A stretch of 64,000 bases of DNA from assembly GCF_021440195.1 (NCBI RefSeq), contig NZ_JAJTSZ010000002.1:558001-622000 (forward strand), written 5' to 3'. How positions within the stretch are numbered: the first letter of the stretch is position 1; each line of letters opens with the position of its first letter. The notes under the pieces are model-generated. The model saw only the letters and a list, made by a program, of their open reading frames with translations. It did not search any database and had not been told where the DNA came from. This DNA is from Dyadobacter sp. CY356 (GTDB lineage Bacteria > Bacteroidota > Bacteroidia > Cytophagales > Spirosomataceae). The position numbers and the translations under genes are program-made. Below are positions 9,580 to 18,845 of this stretch, piece by piece.

Positions 9580-10026
9580 AGGAAACAAAGTTCAGAAACA
9601 AAACCGGAAACAAACGGGAATTTGTTCAATGAGTGAATTTCGAAAGATATAATAAGTGCATGCTTTTGATCAAATTACCATTCAGCATTGATTATTATTA
9701 TACCAATTTTATTCCATTATCGAATATTTTCAAATTATTACACTTTTGTAAAAAGATGTCCTCGCTGTCCTCATTCTAAAATTTCTTTCGGTTATTTATA
9801 ATCTAACATTGATAGATAATCCCTGATTTTACACCAGACGCAGATATTTTTCCACTAATAAAATGGCAGGCAAATAACAACCGCTTAAAATCGGCTGTTA
9901 TTTTTACTCATATTTGGAAAAAGGGCCTGCAAGACAATTATTATCTTAGAACACAATCAAATAAAGTTCATATATGATATAAAATAATTATCTATTTTAG
10001 GTTCAGAATAACTATCTCACCTAAAT
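9580..10026. other. 447-bp divergent intergenic region
   Basis: AT-rich region between the response regulator and the efflux operon. It must hold both promoters, but I see no clean TAnnTTTG box on either strand. A hairpin with arms 9873-9883 and 9892-9902 (11 bp, one mismatch) followed by a short T-run is present although no gene precedes it. No credible ORF is present. Confidence 0.6.
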
Positions 10027-11298
10027 ATGAAGCATACTTTACTATTGTTAGGTTTAAACCTGATTTCTATTGTTCCTGCCTATGGGCAGGATACATTAAA
10101 GCTCACACTGGAACAAGCCCAGGAGCGGTTTGTCCAAAAAAACTTTGCGCTGATCGCCCAAAAGTTCAATGTTAACATTGCAGAAGCTGGCGTTGAGCAG
10201 GCGAAATTATGGTACAATCCAAATCTGTTTGTGGAGACAAATCTTTACAACGGATACACGCACAAATTTTTGCCCTACGGCAAGCAGGAAGATTTAATTA
10301 ATCCTACGGGAGGTGTTATCAATTTACAGCTTCAACAGGTATTAAGTTTAACTGGGAGTCGGAGCAAACTGGTAAAACTGGCGCAATCCAACGTAGCATT
10401 GCAGCAATCTGCTTTTCAGGATGTGATGCGAAACGCTCGTTATGCGTTATCTCAGACATTTGGCAATCTTCTTAACGAGCAATCCAAACTGCGAATGCTT
10501 AATGACGAGAGGTTGCGTCTGGAAAGTTTGCTTGAAGCATTCCGGGCACAGCTTAAACTTGGAGTTATTGCTCCATACGAAGTTACAAGACTGGAACTTG
10601 AACAAAAGAATTTCGAACGTGATCTTGCCAATCTAAACGTCCAGATAGCTCAGGACCAATCTGTTATGCGGGTTTTGTTATCGGAAAGCGGAACGGTATA
10701 CATAGTGCCTGCGACCTCCCCGACATCCACAAATAACTTACCGGCATTAACCCAGCTTCTCGATGTGGCTTATGCCAACAGACCCGATTTACAAGCTGCT
10801 CAGTTACAAATTCAGTACAATCAGAACAATCTGACCTATCAGCGGTCTTTGGCAACGCCAAATCTGACAATTGGAGCAGATTACCAACGCGTTGGCTCCG
10901 CATTTCCACATTATGTAGGTTTACAGGCACTCATAGATCTGCCCGTGAGAAATAAAAACCAGGGGAATATTCAAAGTGCGAAAGTAGGTATCGATCAATC
11001 AAAAACAACTTCTGATTTAACACATTTGCAGGTTGAACAAGATGTTGTTGCGGCCTCACAGCAATATCAGCAGGCGTTGATCCGGCAACAAAGAATTTCT
11101 CAGGCTTATCTTCAAAGCATAGAAGAAATTTCAAAAAATGCGACTGAGGATTATGCAAAAAGAATCATTGACCTGGTTAGTTTTATTGATAAGATCAGGG
11201 CATACAAAGATGCGCAACTCAATCTGATTGATCTTCAAAATGACCTCTTTCAGGCACAGCAACTCCTCAATTTTGTAACCAACTCAAAAACCTTCTAA
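10027..11298 (+). CDS. TolC-family outer-membrane efflux protein
   Basis: Outer-membrane channel of a tripartite heavy-metal efflux system. Signal peptide ends at about PAYGQ; the mature protein starts with the family motif LTLEQAQERFVQKNFAL and contains the two internally repeated coiled-coil halves (EAGVEQAKLWYNPNL, and NNLTYQRSLATPNLTIGADY with DLPVRNKNQGNI). 423 residues is normal for CusC/CzcC-like proteins. First gene of the operon; the membrane-fusion adaptor starts 12 bp after its stop. Confidence 0.9.
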   Translation: MKHTLLLLGLNLISIVPAYGQDTLKLTLEQAQERFVQKNFALIAQKFNVNIAEAGVEQAKLWYNPNLFVETNLYNGYTHKFLPYGKQEDLINPTGGVINLQLQQVLSLTGSRSKLVKLAQSNVALQQSAFQDVMRNARYALSQTFGNLLNEQSKLRMLNDERLRLESLLEAFRAQLKLGVIAPYEVTRLELEQKNFERDLANLNVQIAQDQSVMRVLLSESGTVYIVPATSPTSTNNLPALTQLLDVAYANRPDLQAAQLQIQYNQNNLTYQRSLATPNLTIGADYQRVGSAFPHYVGLQALIDLPVRNKNQGNIQSAKVGIDQSKTTSDLTHLQVEQDVVAASQQYQQALIRQQRISQAYLQSIEEISKNATEDYAKRIIDLVSFIDKIRAYKDAQLNLIDLQNDLFQAQQLLNFVTNSKTF

Positions 11299-11310
11299 AA
11301 TTCTCGCCTC

Positions 11311-12393
11311 ATGAAATTATTGATAAGATTAGTCCCGCTGGCCTTTTTATGGCTGGCAGCATGCAACCGTTCTGAAAAACCCAAGGAAGCAGAAACAAAA
11401 GATACAGGCTCAACATTCAGAACGGATACCGTACAATTGAGAAATTTTGAGGAAGAACTTCAATTCACAGGTCAGGTTTCTTTTGATCAGAAAAAAGTGG
11501 ATAAAGTATTTCCAATAGTCAGCGGAAATGTGCTGGAAGTGAAAGCTGATCTTGGTGCTTACGTCAAAAAGGGACAAGTACTGGCGACTTTGCAAAGTGG
11601 TGATGTAAGTGATTTTTTGAAAGATCAGAATACTGCAAAAGCTAATTATGATATTGCGAAACGTAATGCAGAGAATGTTGAACAACTTTACAAAACCAAG
11701 TTTTCTTCTGAAAACGATCTGGTGAATGCGAAAAAACAACTGGAAATTGCGAGCTCGGAATTGGAGCGTTCAAATCAGGTTCTGAAACTTTATGGAGGTA
11801 CAGGCGGACCTGGAAAACAACCGGTCTTCACGGTGAAAGCACCGGAAAGCGGCTACGTGGTTGAAAAAAATGTCAACGCAGATATGCAGATCCGTTCAGA
11901 CAATTCGGATCCGTTGTTTACAATTTCAGATTTAACAGATGTGTGGGTTCTGGTTAATATTTACGAATCTGATATTCAGGCAGTAAAAGTTGGTGCGCAG
12001 GTTAATATCACAACATTAGCTTATCCTGATAAAGTTTTCACCGGTTCAATTTCAAATATCAGCCAGGTAATTGATAACGATAGCAAAGTATTACAGGCAA
12101 GAGTTGTTCTCCCAAATCCAGGCGGCTTGCTGAAACCGGATATGTTTTGTAATGTAAAACTGCATATTGAAAAACCAGAAAAACTGCTGGCTGTCAATCC
12201 GATTTCTGTCATTTTCAGTCAGGACAGTTATTTTGTCATTAAGGAAGTTAAAGCTGGTGAGTATAAAACAGTCCCGGTTGAAATCCTGAAAAATACATCC
12301 AAATTCATGTATGTGAAAGGAGCATTGCAGCACGGCGACAAAGTGGTTACTGAGGGTGCATTGATGTTATTCAGCGAATTAACCAACAATTGA
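11311..12393 (+). CDS. czcB: RND efflux periplasmic adaptor lipoprotein (CzcB/CusB-like)
   Basis: Links the inner-membrane pump to the outer-membrane channel. A lipoprotein signal ends with LAAC (lipid-modified C18). It has the barrel-sandwich segment VSGNVLEVKADLGAYVKKGQVLA, an alpha-helical hairpin (about residues 100-150), then the second lipoyl half with KAPESGYVVEKNV and a beta-barrel domain. 360 residues. No CusB-type methionine pairs or CzcB histidine-rich N-terminus is seen, so metal identity is not shown by this subunit. It sits 4 bp before the pump gene. Confidence 0.9.
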   Translation: MKLLIRLVPLAFLWLAACNRSEKPKEAETKDTGSTFRTDTVQLRNFEEELQFTGQVSFDQKKVDKVFPIVSGNVLEVKADLGAYVKKGQVLATLQSGDVSDFLKDQNTAKANYDIAKRNAENVEQLYKTKFSSENDLVNAKKQLEIASSELERSNQVLKLYGGTGGPGKQPVFTVKAPESGYVVEKNVNADMQIRSDNSDPLFTISDLTDVWVLVNIYESDIQAVKVGAQVNITTLAYPDKVFTGSISNISQVIDNDSKVLQARVVLPNPGGLLKPDMFCNVKLHIEKPEKLLAVNPISVIFSQDSYFVIKEVKAGEYKTVPVEILKNTSKFMYVKGALQHGDKVVTEGALMLFSELTNN

Positions 12394-12397
12394 TTCT

Positions 12398-15300
12398 ATG
12401 GATAAGCTCATAAAAAGTATCATCGGATTTTCGCTCAAAAATAAAGCGATTATCTTTTTCATCACATTGCTCGTTGTTGTTGCCGGAGCGGTAAGTTTTT
12501 ACTTTACACCCGTTGAGGCCTATCCGGATGTAACCAATACGGAAGTTGTGATCATCACGCAGTGGCCTGGAAGAAGCGCCGAAGAAGTCGAACGTTTTAT
12601 TTCTGTTCCCATTGAAACGGAAATGAATTCGATCAGCCATAAATCTGCTCTTCGTTCTATCAATTTATTCGGTTTATCTTTTATCAAAATCGTTTTTGAA
12701 GATGGAATTGATGGCTTTAATGCCAGAATGGAAGCGTCCCAAAAACTGGCGAATGTGAACCTGCCTGACGGTGTTGATGCCGAAATTCAACCACCCGCGG
12801 GGCCGACAGGAGAAATTTACCGGTATACGCTGGAATCTGCTACGAAGACAAATACGGAGCTGAAAACGATTCAGGATTGGGTGGTAGAAAAAAGTCTCAA
12901 AGCAGTATCAGGTATTGCGGATGTTGTCAGTTTTGGTGGGCATATCAAAACTTTTGAGGTAAGTGTCAATCCAAATCTTCTGGCAAAATATAATCTCACA
13001 GCACTTGATATTTACAGTGCCCTGCAAAGAGCGAATGTAAACGTCGGTGGCGATGTTTTGAGACAAGGCCAACAGGCTTTTGTCGTTCGTGGTATCGGGA
13101 TTGTAACAAGTGTAGCCGATATTGAAAAAATTATTGTCAAAAATTTGAACGGTGTTCCCGTGCGGATGACAAATATTGGTACCGTCCATGAGTCCGCATT
13201 ACCACAGCTTGGAATTGTCGGCCGCGACAGTCATGATGACGCAGTTGAAGGTATTGTTTTGATGCGGAAAGGTGAAAATCCGGGCGAAGTTTTACCTGCT
13301 TTGAAGGCAAAAGTTGATTACTTAAACACTATTGTTCTTCCATCTGATGTAAAAATCAAGGTATTTTATGACCGTACGGAACTCAACAGTCATACACTCA
13401 GGACTGTTGGCGAGAACGTCGCCATGGGTATTACGCTGGTAACCGTAATTCTTCTTATTTTCCTGGCCGACTGGCGTACAACAGTTACTGTGGCCCTTGT
13501 CATTCCGCTGGCTTTGTTGTTTGCATTTATTTTGATGCGCGCAAAAGGAATGAGTGCAAACCTGCTTTCCATCGGTGCCATCGATTTTGGTATTATCATT
13601 GACGGGGCTGTGGTAATGGTTGAAGGACTTTTTGTAATGCTGGCCCACTGGGCAGAAACGGAAGGCATGGAGAAATTTAACAAACGGGCTAAACTCGGGA
13701 AAATTCTCAAAACAGCGGTTGAAATGGGTAAATCCATTTTTGTTTCCAAACTGATTATTATCACGGCATTGTTACCCATCTTTTCATTTCAGAAAGTGGA
13801 AGGAAAACTTTTCAGTCCGCTCGCCTTTACGATGGGTTTTGCCCTTTTGGGAGCTTTGTTGCTTGCACTGACTTTTGTGCCCGTGATGAGCAGTATATTA
13901 TTAAACAAAAATGTTCGCGAACGTCACAACCCTATCATCGAATGGCTTAACAGAAATTATTCACCACTGTTGAACCATGTGATGTTGCACCCGAAAAGAG
14001 CAGTAATCACAGCGGTTGCCGCCCTTTCTATCGCAATCTTTTCCTTCCGATGGGTAGGTTCCGAATTTCTTCCGCATTTGAATGAAGGCTCCATTTATGT
14101 TCGTGCAAGTATGCCGCTTTCTGTAAGTCTGGAAGACAGCTATCATTATACCAGAAAATTCCGCCAGATTTTTGAGCAGTTTCCTGAGGTCAGAGGCGTA
14201 ATTTCCCAAACCGGACGACCCAATGACGGAACAGATGCAACGGGTTTTTTCAATCAGGAATTTTTTGTTGATTTATTTCCAAAAGAAGAATGGAAGCGGG
14301 ACATTTCCAAGGAAGAACTGATAGGCCAGATGCAGGCAAAACTTTCCATTTACAAGGGCATTGATTTTGGATTTTCCCAACCTATTTCTGATAATGTTGA
14401 AGAAGCGGTATCCGGGGTGAAAGGGTCCATAGCGGTCAAAATTACCGGTAATGATTTAAACCTGCTTGATAAAAAATCTGATGAGGTTTTTGCTCAATTG
14501 AATACAGTCAGCGGAATTGAAGATCTGGGAATTTTCAGAAATCTTGGTCAGCCTGAGTTACGGATCACCTTAAATCCCGATAAAATGGCACAGTATGGCG
14601 TCGACGCAGCAGATGCCAATGCCGTTATTGAAATGGCGATAGGTGGTAAGGCTGTAAGTCAGGTTTATGAAGGTGAACGGAAATTTGATCTGCGTTTACG
14701 TTACGATCTTCCATATCGCTCTTCGATTGATCAGATTGGAAATTTGCTTGTTCCTACGTTAAACGGAGGTAAAATTCCATTGAAAGAAATTTCTGCAATC
14801 AAAAACCAGGCTGGTCCCGCGTTTATTTACAGGGAAGACAACGCCAGATTTATTGCAGTAAAATTCTCTGTTCGCGGTCGTGATCTCGGAAGTGCAGTAG
14901 ACGAAGCGCGCCAGAAAGTAAAAGATCACGTCAAACTTGAAAAAGGTTATGAAATAAAATGGAACGGCGAATTCGAAAATCAGGAACGAGCGGAAAAACA
15001 GTTAATGATCGTTGTACCGATTAGTATTTTATTGATATTTTTTATACTTTTCGCATCATTCGGAAATACACTTGATTCGGTGCTTGTATTATTAAATGTT
15101 CCTTTTGCGTTAATAGGCGGAATTGCTGCATTATTGATAACAGGCGTAAATTTCAGTATTTCGGCAGGTGTGGGGTTCATCGCTTTATTTGGTGTGGCAA
15201 CGCAGGATGGTGTAATTCTCGTAAATAAGTTCAGACATAACTTACAAGCAGGGATGCCGTTGGTAGAAGCGATAAAAGACGGAGCGAGGTCACGATTAAG

Positions 15301-15508
15301 ACCTGTTATCATGACGGCTCTGATGGCTTCTCTGGGACTTTTACCAGCCGCGCTTAGCACAGGGATTGGTTCGGAAACGCAGAAACCACTTGCTATTGTA
15401 GTGATCGGAGGATTAATGACGGCGACATTGTTATCACTGTTAATACTGCCTACCATTTACGAATACATTTACAGCAGCAGGGAAAAACGAAAAAATCTTT
15501 TAAAATAA
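12398..15508 (+). CDS. czcA: heavy-metal RND efflux pump (CzcA-type)
   Basis: Proton-driven inner-membrane exporter of 1036 residues with the RND layout: TM1, a large periplasmic loop, TM2-6, a second loop, TM8-12. TM4 contains DFGIIIDGAVVMVEG (first Asp about residue 396). In the HME-RND classification, DFGxxxDGAxxxxE marks pumps for divalent cations (Zn, Co, Ni, Cd) while Cu/Ag pumps of the CusA type have a different TM4 signature. The usual final Asn after the glutamate is Gly here. I therefore infer a divalent-metal substrate. Third gene of the operon. Confidence 0.92.
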   Translation: MDKLIKSIIGFSLKNKAIIFFITLLVVVAGAVSFYFTPVEAYPDVTNTEVVIITQWPGRSAEEVERFISVPIETEMNSISHKSALRSINLFGLSFIKIVFEDGIDGFNARMEASQKLANVNLPDGVDAEIQPPAGPTGEIYRYTLESATKTNTELKTIQDWVVEKSLKAVSGIADVVSFGGHIKTFEVSVNPNLLAKYNLTALDIYSALQRANVNVGGDVLRQGQQAFVVRGIGIVTSVADIEKIIVKNLNGVPVRMTNIGTVHESALPQLGIVGRDSHDDAVEGIVLMRKGENPGEVLPALKAKVDYLNTIVLPSDVKIKVFYDRTELNSHTLRTVGENVAMGITLVTVILLIFLADWRTTVTVALVIPLALLFAFILMRAKGMSANLLSIGAIDFGIIIDGAVVMVEGLFVMLAHWAETEGMEKFNKRAKLGKILKTAVEMGKSIFVSKLIIITALLPIFSFQKVEGKLFSPLAFTMGFALLGALLLALTFVPVMSSILLNKNVRERHNPIIEWLNRNYSPLLNHVMLHPKRAVITAVAALSIAIFSFRWVGSEFLPHLNEGSIYVRASMPLSVSLEDSYHYTRKFRQIFEQFPEVRGVISQTGRPNDGTDATGFFNQEFFVDLFPKEEWKRDISKEELIGQMQAKLSIYKGIDFGFSQPISDNVEEAVSGVKGSIAVKITGNDLNLLDKKSDEVFAQLNTVSGIEDLGIFRNLGQPELRITLNPDKMAQYGVDAADANAVIEMAIGGKAVSQVYEGERKFDLRLRYDLPYRSSIDQIGNLLVPTLNGGKIPLKEISAIKNQAGPAFIYREDNARFIAVKFSVRGRDLGSAVDEARQKVKDHVKLEKGYEIKWNGEFENQERAEKQLMIVVPISILLIFFILFASFGNTLDSVLVLLNVPFALIGGIAALLITGVNFSISAGVGFIALFGVATQDGVILVNKFRHNLQAGMPLVEAIKDGARSRLRPVIMTALMASLGLLPAALSTGIGSETQKPLAIVVIGGLMTATLLSLLILPTIYEYIYSSREKRKNLLK

Positions 15509-15527
15509 GTCAGAGGAAGTATCCGGT

Positions 15528-16226
15528 ATGAGAAATAGAAAGTGCATGGATGGTTATCAAACTGGACTCAAATCCATATGTCTGTGCTTTTTATTGATAC
15601 TTATTTCATGCAAACTTTATGCACAGAAAGATACTTCCTCTACGCCCAAAGCAGGTTTGCTTTTCAATTTTGATTCCCGGAATACATATATCCAAAACAA
15701 ACGCATAAATATCTGGGGGCTGCGTGCAGGTATGAGTTTTGGCAAAAAAACGCACCGCATTACGCTGGGCTATTACTGGATGGGTTACGATGCATCTAAA
15801 TCTGTTATACGCTGGCATAAGGTGTTGTCTCCAAGAATCAACATGTCTTCCATCACCCAGACTGACGTGCAATTTCTAAGTCTGGCTTATTGGTATCCCG
15901 TGTTAAAAACGCGTAAATGGACATTACTCGCTCCCGTTGAATTTGGTATTGGAAAACAGTCTTCTCATTATAAAGATTTTTTTGAAGACATTTTAATGAG
16001 GCGCAAAGAACGTTATTTCCAGCCATTTCAGATTGGTATTTATGCAGAGCATAAGCTAACACCCTGGGCTGGATTGTATGTACAGACAGGATATCGAAAT
16101 GCTATTAAAAGTGGAAATATTGATCATCACTTTGGCGGAATGTATTACAGCTACGGTTTGACAATATATCCGGAAACAATTTATAAGGATCTAAAAAACT
16201 GGCGTTTCAAGAGAAAGAAAATATAG
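15528..16226 (+). CDS. predicted outer-membrane protein at end of efflux operon
   Basis: No named family recognised. 232 residues with an N-terminal hydrophobic signal (ICLCFLLILISCKLYAQ) and then alternating aromatic/polar strands (RITLGYYWMGYD, FQIGIYAEHKL, LYVQTGYRNAI) as in a small outer-membrane barrel. It starts 19 bp after the pump gene and ends at a strong terminator, so it is the last gene of the efflux operon. The exact start is unsure: ATG 15528 or the in-frame ATG at 15546. Its function in metal resistance is inference from position only. Confidence 0.6.
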   Translation: MRNRKCMDGYQTGLKSICLCFLLILISCKLYAQKDTSSTPKAGLLFNFDSRNTYIQNKRINIWGLRAGMSFGKKTHRITLGYYWMGYDASKSVIRWHKVLSPRINMSSITQTDVQFLSLAYWYPVLKTRKWTLLAPVEFGIGKQSSHYKDFFEDILMRRKERYFQPFQIGIYAEHKLTPWAGLYVQTGYRNAIKSGNIDHHFGGMYYSYGLTIYPETIYKDLKNWRFKRKKI

Positions 16227-16233
16227 AAGTTGA

Positions 16234-16280
16234 TTGAAAACAAAACAGGCAGCTTTCACGGCCGCCTGTTTTGTTTTCAA
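16234..16280. terminator. 17-bp perfect bidirectional terminator
   Basis: Arms 16234-16250 and 16264-16280 are perfect complements, A/T-rich at the base, placed between two convergent genes. Confidence 0.85.
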
Positions 16281-16302
16281 ATTATATAAAACGCATCCAC
16301 TA

Positions 16303-17799
16303 TTATCGACGTCCGCCGCCACCGCCTCTCATTCCGCCGCCTCCGCTACGGAAACCACCACCACTAAATCCACCACCGCCTCTGCTAAAACCTCCGCCAT
16401 TGGATGGTCTGCTAAAACTGTTACCTCCATAGCTTCTGTTGCCATAACTTTGGCTTGGTGACATGGAACGGGTTCCTTGTGAATAAGTACGGCCTTGGCT
16501 AAATCCACCATTACGGGGAGATGACAACCAGTTTGAACGGGCACTTCCCATATTTGGACTGTAATGTCTACCGGCTACTCCTATGAAACCATTGCTGCGA
16601 GGCGAAATAAAGCGTCCTCTTGACAAATAGTTGTTACGGTAGAAATTACCATAAGTACGGTACAGGTGAGGATAATATCTGTAAGCCCCACCGAAAAACC
16701 AGCTTGAAAATCCGAAGCTCGGGAATCCGTACAAGCCCATTCCATAATATAAACCACCACCAAAACCGTAGGCACCAGGATACCACATTGCCGAGCCGTA
16801 CCAGGAAGGATAACCAAACCAGTATGGATACGGATTGTTGTATACATTTACAACTTTGTCACCGGTTGGCGCAGGATAGCTATATCCGTTATTAGCCGAG
16901 GCATATTGTTGCTGAGCCTGATTATATTCTTGCTGAGCTTGTGGATCCTGCGAAAGATCATGTTGATAATCAGCAAGATCCTGTTTGTTTTGAGCTTCCT
17001 GTTTGTTATGAAGATCTGCAAGATCCTGACGTGTTCCATCGGGGTCATTTCTAAACTCACGGCCTAAACGGGCAGTAAGATCACTATGATCATTTAAAAT
17101 CGACAAAACATCCGGCATTTCCTGCAAGTTTCTGAAAGCATTTTGAGCATCCTGATTTAGAGGACTTACCATATCTTCAAATGAATTCATAGCCTGCTGG
17201 TTCAAATTGTCAACTGTCAACAAATCACTATGGTGATTATTATATAATTTCCAGGCAGATTCTTTTAAATCCGAAGATGCATTAGGAACATTGGCTACCA
17301 GACCGTCAATCTGTTCTTTGGACTGTCTGCGAGGCAATGTTGCAAGCTGGTGCATCAAATCCGGATAGCGGGAAACTTCGTAAAACCAGTTTTGTTTTTT
17401 CTGAGGGTAATCCTGAATTGTGGATTGGAAAGCCTGAGAAGTATTATCTCTGATTTGTGCAAGTTTGGCCAAAATATCAGGATACTGCGTAGCCACTAAA
17501 ATGTCATTTCTGACATCATCATTGTACTGGGCCACCATCGATTCAAGACTTTGTTGGGCCGGAGCAGACTGTCTGTTAGTATATGATTGTTGCTGGTTAC
17601 CATACTGCTGCGGACTGGCATATTGCTGCTGATTTCCGTATTGCTGATTGCCATTATTATTTTGATAATTTTGGCTGTAACCTGTAAACGATGTAGTTAC
17701 TAACAAAGCAGCTGCAAAGACTGATGTTGACAAACGAGGTTTAAAGGTATTAGCTCCGGTTGTTGTTATATCGGAATTACCTTTTTTATGCGATTTCAT
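16303..17799 (-). CDS. secreted low-complexity protein, Q/N-rich start and RGG-like tail
   Basis: Unrecognised family; 498 residues. After a hydrophobic segment (VFAAALLVTTSFTGYSQ) come about 60 residues of Q/N/Y-rich sequence (repeats like GNQQYGNQQ), then a helical region (about 85-270) with several short motifs of the form YPDILxxLAxI / YPDLMHQLATL / MPDVLSILNDH, then a Y/G/W-rich part and a C-terminal tail with GGGFSRGGGGF and MRGGGGGRR. The repeated 'PD-L-LA' helices suggest one internally duplicated domain. Composition suggests a sticky secreted or surface protein. It is near DUF4136 and HtrA genes on the same strand, which fits an envelope cluster. Confidence 0.6.
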   Translation of the reverse strand: MKSHKKGNSDITTTGANTFKPRLSTSVFAAALLVTTSFTGYSQNYQNNNGNQQYGNQQQYASPQQYGNQQQSYTNRQSAPAQQSLESMVAQYNDDVRNDILVATQYPDILAKLAQIRDNTSQAFQSTIQDYPQKKQNWFYEVSRYPDLMHQLATLPRRQSKEQIDGLVANVPNASSDLKESAWKLYNNHHSDLLTVDNLNQQAMNSFEDMVSPLNQDAQNAFRNLQEMPDVLSILNDHSDLTARLGREFRNDPDGTRQDLADLHNKQEAQNKQDLADYQHDLSQDPQAQQEYNQAQQQYASANNGYSYPAPTGDKVVNVYNNPYPYWFGYPSWYGSAMWYPGAYGFGGGLYYGMGLYGFPSFGFSSWFFGGAYRYYPHLYRTYGNFYRNNYLSRGRFISPRSNGFIGVAGRHYSPNMGSARSNWLSSPRNGGFSQGRTYSQGTRSMSPSQSYGNRSYGGNSFSRPSNGGGFSRGGGGFSGGGFRSGGGGMRGGGGGRR

Positions 17800-17925
17800 G
17801 AGCTGATGTGTTAAATTTTGAATAATTTCTTAACCTTTAACGCATTAAAATTACAATGACATTCTGTTGAAATATTGTAGTTAGAGAACAAGATTGAAAT
17901 AAAAATAATTTATTTTTACATACAA

Positions 17926-17951
17926 AACAGGCATCATTTCTGAAGCCTGTT
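17926..17951 (-). terminator. terminator of the DUF4136 gene
   Basis: Arms 17926-17932 and 17945-17951 form a short GC-containing stem followed, on the minus strand, by TTTTG, 21 bp downstream of the DUF4136 stop. Confidence 0.5.
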
Positions 17952-17972
17952 CTGGTAAGTTTATCTCACTCC

Positions 17973-18551
17973 TTATCCCTGAACCGGGAAGTCTTTCATT
18001 AATTTTTTAACACCTTTGTTAATTCTTTTTTCCAGATGATTAGGATTCGTCACATCTCCGGAGATTGCTTTTTGCCAGATTATATCTCCGGTTTTTGCGT
18101 CAACCACATCCAGTATCAATGTTCCGTCGGTGTTGTTTGTGGAAGATGGATATCCGCCATAACCGCCGTATCCGTATCCCCCGTAGTAAGGCATTCCGTA
18201 ACCAAATCTTCCAAAACCCATCATGGGATATCCCATCATAGGATAACCACCTACCCCATAATAATTTCTGCGTACACGTTGTGTATACGTATGAAATTGA
18301 AGCAGCAGATCAGGATGCTGCGTTTCTCTTACCAATCCCTTTCCATTTAAAGCCGCATCAAACGCCTGCTGTATACGCTGACGGGAATAGGTACTGCTGT
18401 ACATCGGATTTTGATTTTTTTTCATGTCCGGTACAATCCAGTTGTAAGTATGCGCTGTTACGCCACTCATTGTTTTTGGTTTTGAATTATTTGCAAAAAC
18501 CATTGTGCTGAAAACACTTAGCACTCCCAATAAAATCAGGCTCTTTTTCAT
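17973..18551 (-). CDS. DUF4136 domain protein
   Basis: 192 residues with a signal peptide ending at VFA/N. The DUF4136 pattern is visible: YNWIVPD near the start, IQQAFDAALNGKGLVRETQHPDLLLQFH, and the end GTLILDVVDAKTGDIIWQKAISGDV with a helical KLMKDFPVQ. Between them is an unusual Y/G/M-rich insert (repeats of YPMMG, YGGYGGY). DUF4136 proteins are exported, usually lipoproteins; this one has no lipobox cysteine. Function unknown. Convergent to nothing; it lies downstream of the repeat element and HtrA. Confidence 0.8.
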   Translation of the reverse strand: MKKSLILLGVLSVFSTMVFANNSKPKTMSGVTAHTYNWIVPDMKKNQNPMYSSTYSRQRIQQAFDAALNGKGLVRETQHPDLLLQFHTYTQRVRRNYYGVGGYPMMGYPMMGFGRFGYGMPYYGGYGYGGYGGYPSSTNNTDGTLILDVVDAKTGDIIWQKAISGDVTNPNHLEKRINKGVKKLMKDFPVQG

Positions 18552-18629
18552 TTTTGTACGATGATTAAATTTTTAATACTTAGAAAATAACTTTTCATTT
18601 AAAAAAATAAACATTGCATCTGTTTGGGC

Positions 18630-18797
18630 GGACATACCGGTTTTTGGAACGGACTTGCCTGTTACTGGAACGGACTTGCCGGTTTCTGGAATGGACTTGC
18701 CGGTTTCTGGAAGGGACTTGCCGGTTTCTGATATGGACTTGCCGGTTTTTGATATGGACTTGCCGGCTTTATAGTCAGAAATGCCAGTTTTTGGGCG
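18630..18797. repeat. 21-bp tandem repeat, about 8 units
   Basis: Consecutive units begin at 18630, 18651, 18672, 18693, 18714, 18735, 18756 and 18777. The consensus is ggacttgccggtttctggaa plus one base; units 3 and 4 differ at one base, outer units are more diverged. Both flanks carry a gggcggacat variant. The unit lacks stop codons, so several frames on both strands stay open and yield heptad ORFs (TGKSIPE, SPFQKPA, TCRFLEW), which I regard as by-products. It lies between HtrA and DUF4136 genes. Confidence 0.9.
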
Positions 18798-18815
18798 GAC
18801 ATGCCGTTTATTTTT

Positions 18816-18836
18816 GGGCGGACACAAGGCCCGCCC
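18816..18836. repeat. GGGCGG...CCGCCC inverted repeat at end of tandem array
   Basis: Arms 18816-18821 and 18831-18836 form a GC-rich 6-bp hairpin, 9 bp downstream of the HtrA stop codon. It may be part of the same dispersed intergenic element as the tandem array, or the HtrA transcript terminator. Confidence 0.5.
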
Positions 18837-18845
18837 CTACCAGTC

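Noticed and set aside
14980..15456. 158-residue minus-strand ORF opposite the RND pump
   Set aside because: Antisense shadow of transmembrane helices of the pump.
12398..15508. Copper/silver (CusA) assignment of the RND pump
   Set aside because: TM4 carries the divalent-cation motif DFGxxxDGAVVxxE rather than the CusA-type one.
18630..18797. CRISPR-like array
   Set aside because: Units are directly adjacent with no spacers; there are no cas genes.
18573..18827. 84-residue minus-strand ORF with TGKSIPE heptads
   Set aside because: Produced by a 21-bp repeat without stop codons; overlapping frames on both strands are also open, and no family or start context supports it.
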